In this document: piece by piece, positions 1 to 7,449 of the stretch
How the letters are laid out: every line of letters starts with the position of its first letter
How positions within the stretch are numbered: the stretch's first letter is position 1
Assembly (NCBI GenBank): GCA_021779635.1
Contig: JAJYAH010000037.1
Span: 1-19,238 of the forward strand
Origin: Pseudomonadota bacterium
GTDB lineage: Bacteria; Pseudomonadota; Alphaproteobacteria; Rhizobiales; Xanthobacteraceae
Length of the DNA: 19,238 nucleotides
Direction of reading: 5' to 3'
The notes under the pieces: generated by a model
Told to the model about the DNA's origin: nothing
Seen by the model: only the letters and a program-made list of their open reading frames with translations
Database searches by the model: none
Made by a program: the position numbers and the translations under genes

Positions 1-298
1 CGCCGACCGTGATGCCATAGCGGATCGCCTTGCCGCCGTTGAGCACGAAATAGAGATAGTGGTTGTCGGAATCGACCACGATCGAGCCGGGCGCTTCCTT
101 GCGGTTGAATTCGACGATGGCGCGGCGGAACTCTGACGGGACCGGCTTGTTCTCGTAGCGAACCTGCGCCAGTAATTCCCGGTCGCGCGGCTTGAAATTG
201 GCCTGGTTGGCGGCCTCGTACGTCGCGGTCTCCATGCAACCCGACAGCATTACCCCGGCGGCTGCCAGAATCACCAGTTTAAATTTCAGCGACGACAT
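1..298 (-). CDS. L,D-transpeptidase (YkuD family) lipoprotein, 3' part outside window
   Basis: The reading frame runs from ATG at 298 off the left edge, giving the first 99 residues. It opens with a basic n-region (MSSLKFK), a hydrophobic stretch and a lipobox LSGC at residues 19-22, so the mature protein should be a lipoprotein on the periplasmic face. Residues 35-75 match the pre-domain of the L,D-transpeptidases common in Rhizobiales, and the last visible part (SIVVDSDNHYLYFVLNGG, then IRYGITVG) is the beginning of the YkuD fold, where such enzymes make 3-3 peptidoglycan cross-links or attach proteins to peptidoglycan. The catalytic Cys/His motif lies beyond the edge and cannot be checked. 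A GGACCGG stretch about 5 nt before the ATG could serve as ribosome binding site. The family assignment is from memory of close homologues. Confidence 0.82.
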   Translation of the reverse strand, partial: MSSLKFKLVILAAAGVMLSGCMETATYEAANQANFKPRDRELLAQVRYENKPVPSEFRRAIVEFNRKEAPGSIVVDSDNHYLYFVLNGGKAIRYGITVG

Positions 299-685
299 TA
301 TACCGGTCCAATCAAAGTGTTCGCCCAATCGGGGTGTTCGTCCAAGGCCGCGCGTTCGCAGTGCCACAGTTAAGCCCAGACGAAACGATTCCGTTAATCA
401 CGTTATCGTCTCAACAATCACATTATCGCCGGAATCGGCCGGAATTCCAGAGCTTAGATGTTGTTCCCGCGATGCGGCGGCCGCCTGTGACTTTTTTGCC
501 GCAAGTTCCTGGTTTCGGGTTCATTTTCAAGGCAGGTGAGATATCTCTGCCGAATCGGCGCCGCGCCGCTGCCATCGGGCTGCCGCAAATCCGGGACGGC
601 GGATCATGCGCGGGTCACGAAGCGCTTGCCAGAATCGAGCTAAGTCCTGTTGGGTAGGCCTGCGTGCCTGTTCCCGGAGTCCTCC
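299..685. other. Divergent intergenic region between the L,D-transpeptidase gene and corA
   Basis: This 387-bp gap separates two divergent genes and must hold both promoters. I see no credible gene. It holds two pairs of direct repeats near the L,D-transpeptidase gene: a 12-bp pair at 317-328 and 334-345 with one mismatch, and a 15-bp pair at 396-410 and 416-430 with two mismatches and a 20-bp period. No convincing -35/-10 pair was found for either gene. Confidence 0.6.
396..430. repeat. Two direct repeats, 20-bp period, upstream of the L,D-transpeptidase gene
   Basis: AATCACGTTATCGTC (396-410) recurs as AATCACATTATCGCC (416-430), with two mismatches and a start-to-start distance of 20 bp, about two helical turns. 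The pair lies 98-132 bp upstream of the L,D-transpeptidase start. Tandem sites on one DNA face fit a regulator binding as a dimer of dimers, but no regulator is identified. Confidence 0.35.
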
Positions 686-1666
686 ATGTTCTCGGTGTTT
701 GTTCCCTCGGACTCCTCGCTGAAGAAAATGGCTTCCCCCGACCTTGCCGCCCTGCCGCAAAGCGCGGTCTGGATTGACATGGTCAAGCCGACGGCTGACG
801 AGGACCACGCCGTCGAAGGGCTGGCCGGCATCGCCGTGCCGACCCGCGAGGACATGCAGGAGATCGAGATTTCGAGCCGGCTCTATGCCGAGAACGGCGC
901 GCGCTACATGACCGCCAGCCTGATGTGCGCGGCCGATACCGAATCGCCGCGGATCTCGCCGGTGACCTTCATCCTGTCAGACCACCGGCTGGTGACGGTG
1001 CGCTACGACCTGCCGAAACCGTTCATGCTGGTGGAGAACAAGCTGGCGCGCAGCGCTGCTGCCGGCATCAACGGCGAGATCGTGCTGCTGGAATTGCTCG
1101 ACGCGGTGATCGACCGTTGCGCCGACATTCTGGAGCGCGTCGGCGCCGACGTCGACACGGTCAGCCATGCCATCTTCGAGCCCGAAGCTGCTGCGCGCAC
1201 CGGCCACGCCAAGCGCTATTCCGACATCCTGATCGCGATCGGCCGGAAGGGCGATCTCACCTCGAAAGTGCGGGAGAGTCTGGTTTCGATCGGCCGTCTC
1301 GTCACCTTCGTCACCGCCGAGGCCGACAGCGTCAAATGGTCGAAGGAGATGCGGGCGCAGTTGAAAACCATGCAGCGCGACGTGGCATCGCTGACCGACC
1401 ACGCCTCCTATCTCTCCAACAAGATCACCTTCGTGCTGGACGCGATGCTGGGCGTGGTCAACCTCGAACAGAACAACATCATCAAGCTGTTCTCGGTGAT
1501 GGCGGTGGTGCTGATGCCGCCGACCCTGATCGCCTCGATCTACGGCATGAACTTCAAGATCATGCCGGAACTGGAATGGGTCCACGGCTATCCGATCGCG
1601 CTGGTGATGATGCTGTTCGCGGCCGTGCTGCCTTATTTATTCTTCAAATGGAAGCGGTGGCTGTAG
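686..1666 (+). CDS. corA: CorA-like magnesium (divalent cation) transporter
   Basis: The 326-aa product has the architecture of the CorA family: a long soluble N-terminal domain, a helical stalk, then two C-terminal membrane segments (about residues 269-285 and 303-320) ending in a basic tail (KWKRW). The signature GMN motif is at residues 287-289 (YGMNF), followed by the periplasmic loop with MPEL. Members form pentamers in the inner membrane and carry Mg2+, sometimes Co2+ or Ni2+. The frame could be extended to a TTG at 650, but ATG 686 is chosen because GGAG at 676-679 sits 6 nt upstream and CorA proteins of this group start near this point. No partner gene is next to it; it appears monocistronic. 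The choice of metal cannot be read from sequence. Confidence 0.93.
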   Translation: MFSVFVPSDSSLKKMASPDLAALPQSAVWIDMVKPTADEDHAVEGLAGIAVPTREDMQEIEISSRLYAENGARYMTASLMCAADTESPRISPVTFILSDHRLVTVRYDLPKPFMLVENKLARSAAAGINGEIVLLELLDAVIDRCADILERVGADVDTVSHAIFEPEAAARTGHAKRYSDILIAIGRKGDLTSKVRESLVSIGRLVTFVTAEADSVKWSKEMRAQLKTMQRDVASLTDHASYLSNKITFVLDAMLGVVNLEQNNIIKLFSVMAVVLMPPTLIASIYGMNFKIMPELEWVHGYPIALVMMLFAAVLPYLFFKWKRWL

Positions 1667-1697
1667 CGGCTGAAGCGTTCCGTTGCCGGAGATTCAA

Positions 1698-1740
1698 GGG
1701 CAGGTCTCTTGGGCAGGTGTCTTGCGGGGGCAGGATCTGT
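1698..1740. repeat. Short tandem repeats between corA and the CxxC protein gene
   Basis: GGGCAGGTCTCTT (1698-1710) is directly followed by GGGCAGGTGTCTT (1711-1723, one mismatch), and a weaker third copy GGGCAGGATCTGT lies at 1728-1740. Nearby, GATCGG and CCGATC flank CGGC and could form a small hairpin around 1770. No function is evident. Confidence 0.4.
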
Positions 1741-1921
1741 CCTGGGCGGAGGCCTGCTTTCGTCGATCGGCGGCCCGATCCGCCCTGCAACGGCTCGGTT
1801 CCATACCGGCGGGAGGGAAGAGAAATCCGCCTCAATTTCTCGTCTAAAATTTGAGTGTTGGGCTGAACCTTTACGCGACGGCTTTCTGCGATAACGCAGG
1901 CCTCACGCCGCGAGGACAGCA

Positions 1922-2131
1922 ATGGTTGAAAAAGTCATAACCCCGGGACCCAACGTCGTCGATTTCGCGCGCTATCAAGCAGGCCGCACTACCGCCGCCA
2001 AGGCACTCGTCATGCCGCCGCGGGCCTGCCGGCATTGCGGTGCGGCGCTGGCAGAGGGCGAGAGCGAGGACGAATGCTCCAGCGCCTTCAACATCAAGGG
2101 GCCGGGCATGCGCAAATTTTACGCAGATTGA
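1922..2131 (+). CDS. Small conserved-type hypothetical protein with CxxC motif
   Basis: This 69-aa frame starts at ATG 1922 with a GAGGA ribosome binding site about 7 nt upstream (in GCGAGGACAGCA), which supports real translation. Cysteines at residues 36, 39 and 52 (CRHCG, then DEC) suggest a small metal-binding knuckle, although a fourth cysteine ligand is absent; a histidine at residue 38 is the only nearby alternative. There is no signal peptide or membrane segment. The C-terminal half is acidic then basic. I do not recognise a named family; short proteins like this are common in Bradyrhizobium-type genomes. It is convergent with the SDR gene, with a palindromic repeat module between them. 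Confidence 0.62.
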   Translation: MVEKVITPGPNVVDFARYQAGRTTAAKALVMPPRACRHCGAALAEGESEDECSSAFNIKGPGMRKFYAD

Positions 2132-2149
2132 TTGGCGAGATCTTTCTGC

Positions 2150-2253
2150 ACCTCTCCCATCGGGAGAGGTCGGCGCGCAGCGCCGGGTGAGGGGTTACAG
2201 CCTAACGATAGACCATAACCCCCTCATCCTAACCCTCTCCCAAAGAGAGAGGG
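2150..2253. repeat. REP/BIME-like palindromic module
   Basis: A perfect hairpin has arms ACCTCTCCC (2150-2158) and GGGAGAGGT (2162-2170). A second has arms CCCTCTC (2233-2239) and GAGAGGG (2247-2253). Between them, GTGAGGGGTTA and TAACCCCCTCAT form a longer imperfect pair. Two end palindromes with an inner inverted pair is the layout of interspersed REP-type modules found between genes in Bradyrhizobium-like genomes. It lies between two convergent genes and may also stop transcription from either side. Confidence 0.7.
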
Positions 2254-2304
2254 AACGCGTCTCCGCTTGCGTGACGTCTGGACGAGATACCCGGCGGCGG
2301 AGTG

Positions 2305-3060
2305 CTACACGTGCTGGCCGCCGTTGATGTGGATCTCGGCACCGTTGACGTAAGAGCTCGTCTCCGTGCACAGCACATAGATGATCTTCGCCACCTCGTC
2401 CGGCGTGCCCAGCCGATGCAGCGGGATTTGCTGCTCGACGATCTTCTCGGTGCCCGGCGACAGGATCGAGGTATCAATCTCGCCCGGCGCGATCGAATTG
2501 ACGCGGACGCCGACGCGGCCGAAATCCGACGCCATCTCGCGGGTCAGCGAGGCCAGCGCCGCCTTCGAGGTCGCATAGGCCGCGCCCGCGAACGGATGCA
2601 CGCGCGAGCCGGCGATCGAGGTGACGTTGACCACCGAGCCCTTCGCGGCTTTCAATTCCGCGATCAGCCCGCGCGCCATCATGATCGGTGCAAAGAAATT
2701 CACCCGAAATACATGGCTCCAGGTCTCGATGTCGGTATCGACCGAGCCAAGCCGACCGCCGCCGGGGGCCTTCGGTGAAATCGCGGCGTTGTTGACCAGC
2801 GCGTGCAGCTCGCCGCCTTCCAGCCGGTCGCGGATTTCCGAAATTGCCCGTGTGGTGTCGTCATGGTCGGCAAGGTCGACCTGGATGTGATCCTCAGGTC
2901 CGGCGCCCCACGGACATTCCTCGGGAAAGGGATGCCGCGAGCAGGTGATGACGCGCCAGCCGGCGCTGGAAAAGCGGATCACGGTGGCATGACCGATGCC
3001 GCGGCTGGCGCCGGTCAGAAGCAGCGTGCGGCGCGGCGTGTTGGCGGTTGAGGTCGGCAT
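2305..3060 (-). CDS. Short-chain dehydrogenase/reductase (SDR) family oxidoreductase
   Basis: The 251-aa protein is a classical SDR. The nucleotide-binding motif TGASRGIG is at residues 16-23, NNA at 90-92, and the catalytic tetrad appears complete: N121, S148, Y162 and K166 (YATSK). The C-terminal half has RVNSIAPGEIDT and ends with NGAEIHINGGQ, typical of the family. Serine/arginine residues after the first strand (CSRHP) suggest NADP(H) preference, which is inference. The substrate cannot be predicted. It lies on the same strand as pdxH, 145 bp downstream of it, with a palindromic repeat between, so co-transcription is possible but not required. No pathway genes adjoin it. Confidence 0.9.
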   Translation of the reverse strand: MPTSTANTPRRTLLLTGASRGIGHATVIRFSSAGWRVITCSRHPFPEECPWGAGPEDHIQVDLADHDDTTRAISEIRDRLEGGELHALVNNAAISPKAPGGGRLGSVDTDIETWSHVFRVNFFAPIMMARGLIAELKAAKGSVVNVTSIAGSRVHPFAGAAYATSKAALASLTREMASDFGRVGVRVNSIAPGEIDTSILSPGTEKIVEQQIPLHRLGTPDEVAKIIYVLCTETSSYVNGAEIHINGGQHV

Positions 3061-3083
3061 AAACGGTTCTCTCGTTCTCCGTC

Positions 3084-3193
3084 ATGCCCGGCCTCGTGCC
3101 GGGCATCCACGTCTTGTTTGGGCGGTCGCAGAAGAAAAGTGTGGATGGCCGGGACACTGGCGTAAAGACGCGCTTTGCGCTTCAGCCCGGCCA
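3084..3193. repeat. REP/BIME-like palindromic module between pdxH and the SDR gene
   Basis: A perfect 9-bp hairpin has arms ATGCCCGGC (3084-3092) and GCCGGGCAT (3098-3106). A second inverted pair is TGGCCGGG (3146-3153) and CCCGGCCA (3186-3193), enclosing a small GCGC-TTT-GCGC hairpin. The sequence style is that of the abundant 'TGCCCGGC' intergenic repeats of Bradyrhizobium and Rhodopseudomonas. It fills nearly the whole gap between two same-strand genes and could affect processing or decay of a shared transcript. Confidence 0.72.
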
Positions 3194-3205
3194 CGACGAC
3201 TTGCT

Positions 3206-3847
3206 CTATGGGTAAAGCCGCGTTTTGGACCATGGCTGATCAGGGGCCGCGCGGCGGAATTCGATGCGGTCGTGCAGGCGGAAAGGGCGGTCGTGCCAGA
3301 ATTCGAACCGGGCCGGCGCGACGCGCCAGCCGCTCCATCCCGGCGGCCGCGGCACCTCGCCGACGATGTGTTTGGCGGCGAACTTGGCGATCGCCTGCTC
3401 GAAGGCAAAACGGCTCTCCAGCGGCTGCGACTGCTGGCTGGCCCAGGCGCCGACCTGGGCCTGCTTCGGTCTGGTGGCGAAATAGGCGTCGGCTTCCGCG
3501 TCGGTCACCGGCGACACGTTGCCGCGGATGCGCACCTGCCGGCGCAGCGACTTCCAGTGAAACAGTAACGCCGCTTTAGGATTTGCCGCGAGTTCGCGGC
3601 CCTTCTGGCTGGCGATGTGGCTGTAGAACACGAAACCGGCGGCGTCATAGCCCTTCATCAGCACCATCCGCACGTCGGGAAGGCCGCTGGCGTCGACGGT
3701 GGCCAGCGCCATGGCGTTGGGATCGTTCGGCTCGGCCTTCACCGCTTCGGCGAACCAGGCGCCGAACAGCGCGAATGGCTCCTCGGCCGCGGTGAAATCA
3801 CCGGATGTTAACGGTGTCGGGTGTCTGATGGAGGTCGTGTCGGTCAT
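3206..3847 (-). CDS. pdxH: Pyridoxamine 5'-phosphate oxidase
   Basis: The 213-aa product matches PdxH, the FMN enzyme that oxidises pyridoxamine/pyridoxine 5'-phosphate to pyridoxal 5'-phosphate in vitamin B6 synthesis and salvage. Visible signatures are the FMN-binding strand region ([21 protein letters not shown]), [13 protein letters not shown], the RRQVRIRG strand, and the family's closing segment with FRLHDRIEF and the terminal RLYP. The length is standard. ATG 3847 is the only good start. The start region is divergent from the surface-antigen frame, and the TATATA at 3915-3920 may belong to either promoter. Confidence 0.95.
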   Translation of the reverse strand: MTDTTSIRHPTPLTSGDFTAAEEPFALFGAWFAEAVKAEPNDPNAMALATVDASGLPDVRMVLMKGYDAAGFVFYSHIASQKGRELAANPKAALLFHWKSLRRQVRIRGNVSPVTDAEADAYFATRPKQAQVGAWASQQSQPLESRFAFEQAIAKFAAKHIVGEVPRPPGWSGWRVAPARFEFWHDRPFRLHDRIEFRRAAPDQPWSKTRLYP

Positions 3848-4378
3848 GTCAGGAGATCCGAGTTGCGTCCGCCCGCGGTCCAGAGCGCGTTGCCGCCCCA
3901 GTACAGGCCTACCCTATATAAGACATGGGGACGCGTTGGCCTATTGGCGATCTCGCCGGCGGGCGCGGTCATGACATTGGTTCTAATCGGCGTCGGCGTG
4001 GGCGGCTGCAGCCTGAGCCGCATCGATTCGAGCTTCGCCATGATGGGCGACAGCGATGTGACGGGTTCGATTGCCACGGCCCGGTCCGAGGGGCCGATGC
4101 CGACCGAGGGCGATCTAGCCTTCGCGCGCAATGCAGCCTCCGATGTGCTAACCAAGGGCGACAAGGACTCCAGTCAGCCTTGGGAAAATCCTGAGACCGG
4201 CGCCCGCGGGTCGGTGACGCCGCTGGCCCAGGCTTATTCCTCCGAAGGCCGAACCTGCCGGGATTTTCTGGCGAGCTATGTTAATGGCCGTTCGGAAAGC
4301 TGGCTGCAGGGAGCGGCTTGCCAATCGGGCCAGGGGCGATGGGAAATCCATACTTTAAAGCCGTGGAAACAGGGCTGA
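3821..4378 (+). CDS. RT0821/Lpp0805-type surface antigen, predicted lipoprotein (start uncertain)
   Basis: The C-terminal part ([25 protein letters not shown], then [12 protein letters not shown]) has the look of the RT0821/Lpp0805 (17-kDa antigen-like) surface protein domain. Before it lies a hydrophobic stretch ending in VGVGGC, a likely lipobox with Cys63 in the longest frame. The coordinates give the longest frame (GTG 3821), which overlaps the divergent pdxH start. Other in-frame starts are TTG 3890, giving a basic n-region ([10 protein letters not shown]) before the hydrophobic core, TTG 3944, and ATG 3971, which leaves only 12 residues before the Cys. TTG 3890 gives the best signal peptide. 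The protein would sit in the outer membrane or periplasm; its role is unknown. Confidence 0.72.
   Translation: MSDGGRVGHVRRSELRPPAVQSALPPQYRPTLYKTWGRVGLLAISPAGAVMTLVLIGVGVGGCSLSRIDSSFAMMGDSDVTGSIATARSEGPMPTEGDLAFARNAASDVLTKGDKDSSQPWENPETGARGSVTPLAQAYSSEGRTCRDFLASYVNGRSESWLQGAACQSGQGRWEIHTLKPWKQG
3890..3922 (+). promoter_or_regulatory. Possible promoter between pdxH and the surface-antigen gene
   Basis: TTGCCG (3890-3895) and TATATA (3915-3920) could be -35 and -10 elements with a rather long 19-bp spacer. TATATA is self-complementary, so the same box could serve pdxH on the other strand. If it drives the plus-strand gene, translation must start at TTG 3944 or ATG 3971. Confidence 0.3.
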
Positions 4379-4482
4379 TCCCGGGGCGGTTCCCGTTGCA
4401 AAAATGCCACGAAGACACCAGATGAAGCCTGAAGGGCGGCCAGCCCAGCAAAGTTTTGATTTCCCTGAAGGAGACGTAACGG

Positions 4483-5454
4483 ATGCGCGACCCCTATGAG
4501 GTCTTGGGGGTGCCGCGGGGCGCCAGCGCTGCGGCCATCAAGAGCGCCTATCGCAAGCTCGCCAAGAAGCATCACCCCGACAGCAACAAGAACGATCCGA
4601 AAGCCGCGGCGCGTTTTTCCGAGCTGAATTCGGCCAACGAGATCATCGGCGACGAGGACAAGCGCAAGCAGTTCGACCGCGGCGAAATCGACGCCGAGGG
4701 CAAGCCGCGCTTCCAGGGCTTTCCTGGCGGCGGTGAGCCCCGGGCCCGCGGCGCGCGCGGCGGTGGCTTTGAATCCCACACCTTCCGTACCGGCGGCGCC
4801 GGTCCTGGCGGCTTTGGCAGCGGCGGCTTCGAGGACATCCTCAACAGCATGTTCAGCGGCGGCGGCATGCGCGGCGCGCGGCCCGGTGCGGGCAGTACCT
4901 TTGAGTTCGACCCGGGCGGCATAGCGCTCGATCTCGATCTCAGCGTGGCCATGACGGTGTCGCTGGAAGAATCGGTCAGGGGCGCGGAAAAGCGCGTCCG
5001 GTTGCCGACCGGCAAGGAACTGAATGTCCGGATTCCCGCAGGCGTCACCGCCGGCCAGCAGATCCGGCTCAAGGGACAGGGCGAGACCGCGCCCGGCCAT
5101 CGCCCCGGCGACCTCCTGATCACGGTCAGCATCGCGCCGCATCCTTTCTTCAAGGTCGACGGCAGCGATTTACGGGTCGATCTGCCGATCACGCTGTATG
5201 AAGCTGTGCTTGGCGGCAAAGTCCGCGTGCCCACGCTCGGCAACGCCGTCGAACTGTCGATCCCGAAGAACACCTCGAGCGGGCGCACTTTTCGCCTGAA
5301 GGGCAAGGGACTGCCGAAAGCGACGGGCGCGGCCGGCGACCTGTTTGTCACCACCCGCATCATGCTGCCGGACGGGAACGACTCCGAGCTCGAGACGTTG
5401 ATGCAGAAGTGGCGCGACGGACACCCTTATAATCCGCGCAGCGAGCTGGGCTAG
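4483..5454 (+). CDS. J-domain co-chaperone, CbpA/DnaJ type II (no zinc finger)
   Basis: The 323-aa protein begins with a J domain (residues 3-66) bearing the HPD motif at 31-33, which stimulates DnaK ATPase. A long glycine/phenylalanine-rich linker follows (about 75-145, many GGG and GGF runs). Then come the two beta-sandwich substrate-binding domains of DnaJ-C (about 150-315, with [18 protein letters not shown] and [10 protein letters not shown]). The cysteine-rich zinc-binding domain of DnaJ proper is missing, so it is a CbpA-like protein rather than the main DnaJ. ATG 4483 has AAGGAGA about 10 nt upstream. It is likely monocistronic, with hairpins downstream. Clients are unknown. Confidence 0.92.
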   Translation: MRDPYEVLGVPRGASAAAIKSAYRKLAKKHHPDSNKNDPKAAARFSELNSANEIIGDEDKRKQFDRGEIDAEGKPRFQGFPGGGEPRARGARGGGFESHTFRTGGAGPGGFGSGGFEDILNSMFSGGGMRGARPGAGSTFEFDPGGIALDLDLSVAMTVSLEESVRGAEKRVRLPTGKELNVRIPAGVTAGQQIRLKGQGETAPGHRPGDLLITVSIAPHPFFKVDGSDLRVDLPITLYEAVLGGKVRVPTLGNAVELSIPKNTSSGRTFRLKGKGLPKATGAAGDLFVTTRIMLPDGNDSELETLMQKWRDGHPYNPRSELG

Positions 5455-5493
5455 GACTTGGGCTAGCTCGTCGCGTCACCCGAAACGGTGCAG

Positions 5494-5571
5494 CCTCGAC
5501 CGGGGGACCAGCGCGGTAAACCCCGATCGAGGCCGCTTGCGTCGATCGGCGGATCGAACGCTCTTCATTTT
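5494..5571 (+). terminator. Likely terminator region of the J-protein gene
   Basis: Two hairpins follow the stop codon. CCTCGACCGGGG (5494-5505) pairs with CCCCGATCGAGG (5521-5532) with one mismatch. GCGTCGATC (5539-5547) pairs with GATCGAACGC (5552-5561) with one bulged A, and is followed by TCTTCATTTT. The second has the shape of an intrinsic terminator. Confidence 0.5.
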
Positions 5572-5661
5572 CGCGTGAGCACCTGGTGCGAATTTGAGAC
5601 GCCCCGGTGGCTTGATTCCAGATATTCAATGTCGGAATTGGGACACCGGTCCTGACGCAAC

Positions 5662-5813
5662 TCACCCGCCGTTCTTCTCGGTCTGGTCGTAGACAAGCCG
5701 CGCCGCGCCACCCAATTCAGCCGGTCCTGGTCGGTGGGGCCGCTCAGCACCTTGCCAACGCCGTCTTCGGACCAGTACATCGCGCCGGAGTTCTCGGCGG
5801 CGGTGCAGCGCAT
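5662..5813 (-). pseudogene. Probable frame-broken small hypothetical gene
   Basis: On the minus strand the frame from ATG 5813 reads MRCTAAENSGAMYWSEDG and on to DQDRLNWVAR, then turns into low-complexity arginine-rich sequence. A different frame immediately gives RLVYDQTEKNGG and a stop at 5662. The switch falls on a tandem 5-bp duplication (CCGCG at 5698-5702 and again at 5703-5707, plus-strand view). Removing one copy joins the two protein-like halves into one frame ending at 5662. The frame is also open upstream of 5813, back to a TAG near 5885, so the original start may lie higher. I do not recognise the family. It is divergent from fabI. That it was once a gene is inference. Confidence 0.38.
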
Positions 5814-5908
5814 CTGCCGAATCCTTTGGGATTTGGGCTGTACCGGCCGATAGGGCTGGTGTACCTCCAGACCGAAAACCCGCTAGATCAAGGTCGATTG
5901 GAAACCGG

Positions 5909-6739
5909 ATGTCGCCAAATTCAGGTCTGATGCAGGGCAAGCGGGGGGTGATCCTCGGGGTTGCCAACAACCGCTCGATCGCCTGGGGCATCGCCAAGGC
6001 CTGCCGGGCGGCCGGCGCGGAAATCGCGCTGACCTGGCAGGGCGACGCCCTGAAAAAGCGTGTCGAGCCGCTGGCCAGGGAACTCGACGGCATCCTGCTC
6101 GGCCATTGCGACGTCACCGATCCCGCAACCATCGACGCGGTATTTGATGTGCTCAGGGAGAAGTGGGGCAGGATCGACTTCGTGGTCCACGCCATCGCGT
6201 TCTCCGACAAGGGCCAGCTCGACGGCCGCTATCTCGAAACCACCGCAGACAATTTTTCCAGGACGATGCTGATCAGCTGCTACTCGCTGACCGCGATCGC
6301 CCAGCGCGCCGAGAAGCTGCTGACCGACGGCGGCTCGATCCTGACGCTGACCTATTACGGCGCCGAGAAATGGATGCCGCATTACAATGTGATGGGGGTT
6401 GCGAAAGCCGCCCTGGAGGCGAGCGTGCGCTATCTCGCGGCCGATCTCGGCGAAAAGAACATTCGCGTCAATGCGATTTCGGCGGGGCCGATCAAGACGC
6501 TGGCCGCGTCCGGCATCGGCGACTTCCGCTATATCCTGAAATGGAACGAATATAACGCGCCGATGCGCCGCATCGTAAGCATCGAGGAAGTCGGCGACAG
6601 CGCGCTCTATCTGCTTTCGGACCTGTCGCGCGGCGTCACCGGCGAGGTGCATCACGTCGATTCCGGCTATCACATCGTCGGCATGAAGCGCCCGGACGCC
6701 CCGGATATTTCGCTCGGCAATTCGCTGAGCAAGGAATAG
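5909..6739 (+). CDS. fabI: Enoyl-[acyl-carrier-protein] reductase (NADH), FabI
   Basis: The 276-aa protein is FabI, which carries out the last reduction of each fatty acid elongation cycle. Visible are the divergent SDR nucleotide-binding motif GVANNRSIAWGIA (residues 17-29), the catalytic pair Y159 and K166 (YNVMGVAK), and Y149 corresponding to Y146 of the E. coli enzyme. RVNAISAGPIKTLAASGI matches the flexible substrate-binding loop, the site used by triclosan-type inhibitors in FabI enzymes. The 5909 ATG gives the usual N-terminus SGLMQGKRGVILG; ATG 5930 is an in-frame alternative. The histidine phosphatase gene follows after 12 bp, suggesting one transcript, perhaps including aroC. Confidence 0.95.
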   Translation: MSPNSGLMQGKRGVILGVANNRSIAWGIAKACRAAGAEIALTWQGDALKKRVEPLARELDGILLGHCDVTDPATIDAVFDVLREKWGRIDFVVHAIAFSDKGQLDGRYLETTADNFSRTMLISCYSLTAIAQRAEKLLTDGGSILTLTYYGAEKWMPHYNVMGVAKAALEASVRYLAADLGEKNIRVNAISAGPIKTLAASGIGDFRYILKWNEYNAPMRRIVSIEEVGDSALYLLSDLSRGVTGEVHHVDSGYHIVGMKRPDAPDISLGNSLSKE

Positions 6740-6751
6740 CCGTCGACGCCG

Positions 6752-7351
6752 ATGCCTGTGCCAAGGATTTACTACATTCGCCACGGCGAAACCGCGTGGA
6801 ACGCGCAGGGCCGTTTCCAGGGATCGCAGGATATTCCGCTCAACGATCTCGGACGTAGCCAGGCGATCGCTGCCGGTGGAATCCTTGGCGATTTGCTGGC
6901 GGGCAATGGCCACGAGCCGTCCTCCTTGCCGTTCGTCACAAGCCCGCTCGGCCGTGCGCGGTCAACGATGGAATTGGTGCGCCACGCGATCAGGCTGCCG
7001 CCGGCCGGCTACAGTGTGGACGGGCGGCTGCGCGAGATCGGGTACGGGCAATGGGAGGGCCTGACGCTCGGCGAGATGAAACTGAATGACGCCGCGACGT
7101 TCGCGCGCCGCGACGTCGACAAATGGGGCGTCGCCGCGCCGTCAGGCGAGAGCTATGCCAGCGTCACCTTGCGGATGCGCGATTGGCTGGATTCCCTTGT
7201 CGCCGATACGGTGGCCGTCGCTCATGGCGGGACCATGCGGGCGCTGATGGTGGCGCTGGGTCTGGCGACGCCGCTTGAGGCCGTCGACGCGCCGATCGGG
7301 CAGGGCGTGGTCTACATGTTCAGCGACGGCAGACTGACGAAATATAGTTAA
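6752..7351 (+). CDS. Histidine phosphatase family protein (phosphoglycerate mutase-like)
   Basis: The 199-aa protein has the RHG motif of the branch-1 histidine phosphatase superfamily at residues 10-12 (IRHGETAWN); H11 would be phosphorylated. Further conserved parts are the arginine in SPLGRAR (68/70), the likely acid/base E95 in REIGYGQWEG, and the second histidine H158 in VAHGG. Members act on small phosphorylated metabolites, on phosphoproteins or as phosphoglycerate mutases; at 199 aa it is shorter than GpmA and more like cobalamin-type or broad phosphatases, so substrate is open. It begins 12 bp after fabI and precedes aroC by about 100 bp, consistent with an operon. Confidence 0.9.
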   Translation: MPVPRIYYIRHGETAWNAQGRFQGSQDIPLNDLGRSQAIAAGGILGDLLAGNGHEPSSLPFVTSPLGRARSTMELVRHAIRLPPAGYSVDGRLREIGYGQWEGLTLGEMKLNDAATFARRDVDKWGVAAPSGESYASVTLRMRDWLDSLVADTVAVAHGGTMRALMVALGLATPLEAVDAPIGQGVVYMFSDGRLTKYS

Positions 7352-7449
7352 GGCCACGCCGAATTTGACCGCCACAACCTGACGCGTTACGACGTTGACG
7401 TTCTGCATCGATGCGGATTGTCAATATAAGGCGGCGAACGCGAAGCCTC

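Noticed and set aside
925..1854. 309-aa open frame on the plus strand
   Set aside because: Out-of-frame shadow of corA, rich in Arg, Gly and Asp; no motif.
4276..5142. 288-aa open frame on the minus strand
   Set aside because: Antisense to the J-protein gene; alanine/glycine-rich shadow of its G/F linker.
5921..6913. 330-aa open frame on the minus strand
   Set aside because: Antisense to fabI and the histidine phosphatase gene; both sense genes have full catalytic motifs.
7394..7435. TTGACG ... TATAAG as an aroC promoter
   Set aside because: The spacer is about 24 bp, too long for a sigma70 promoter, and operon transcription from fabI is likelier.
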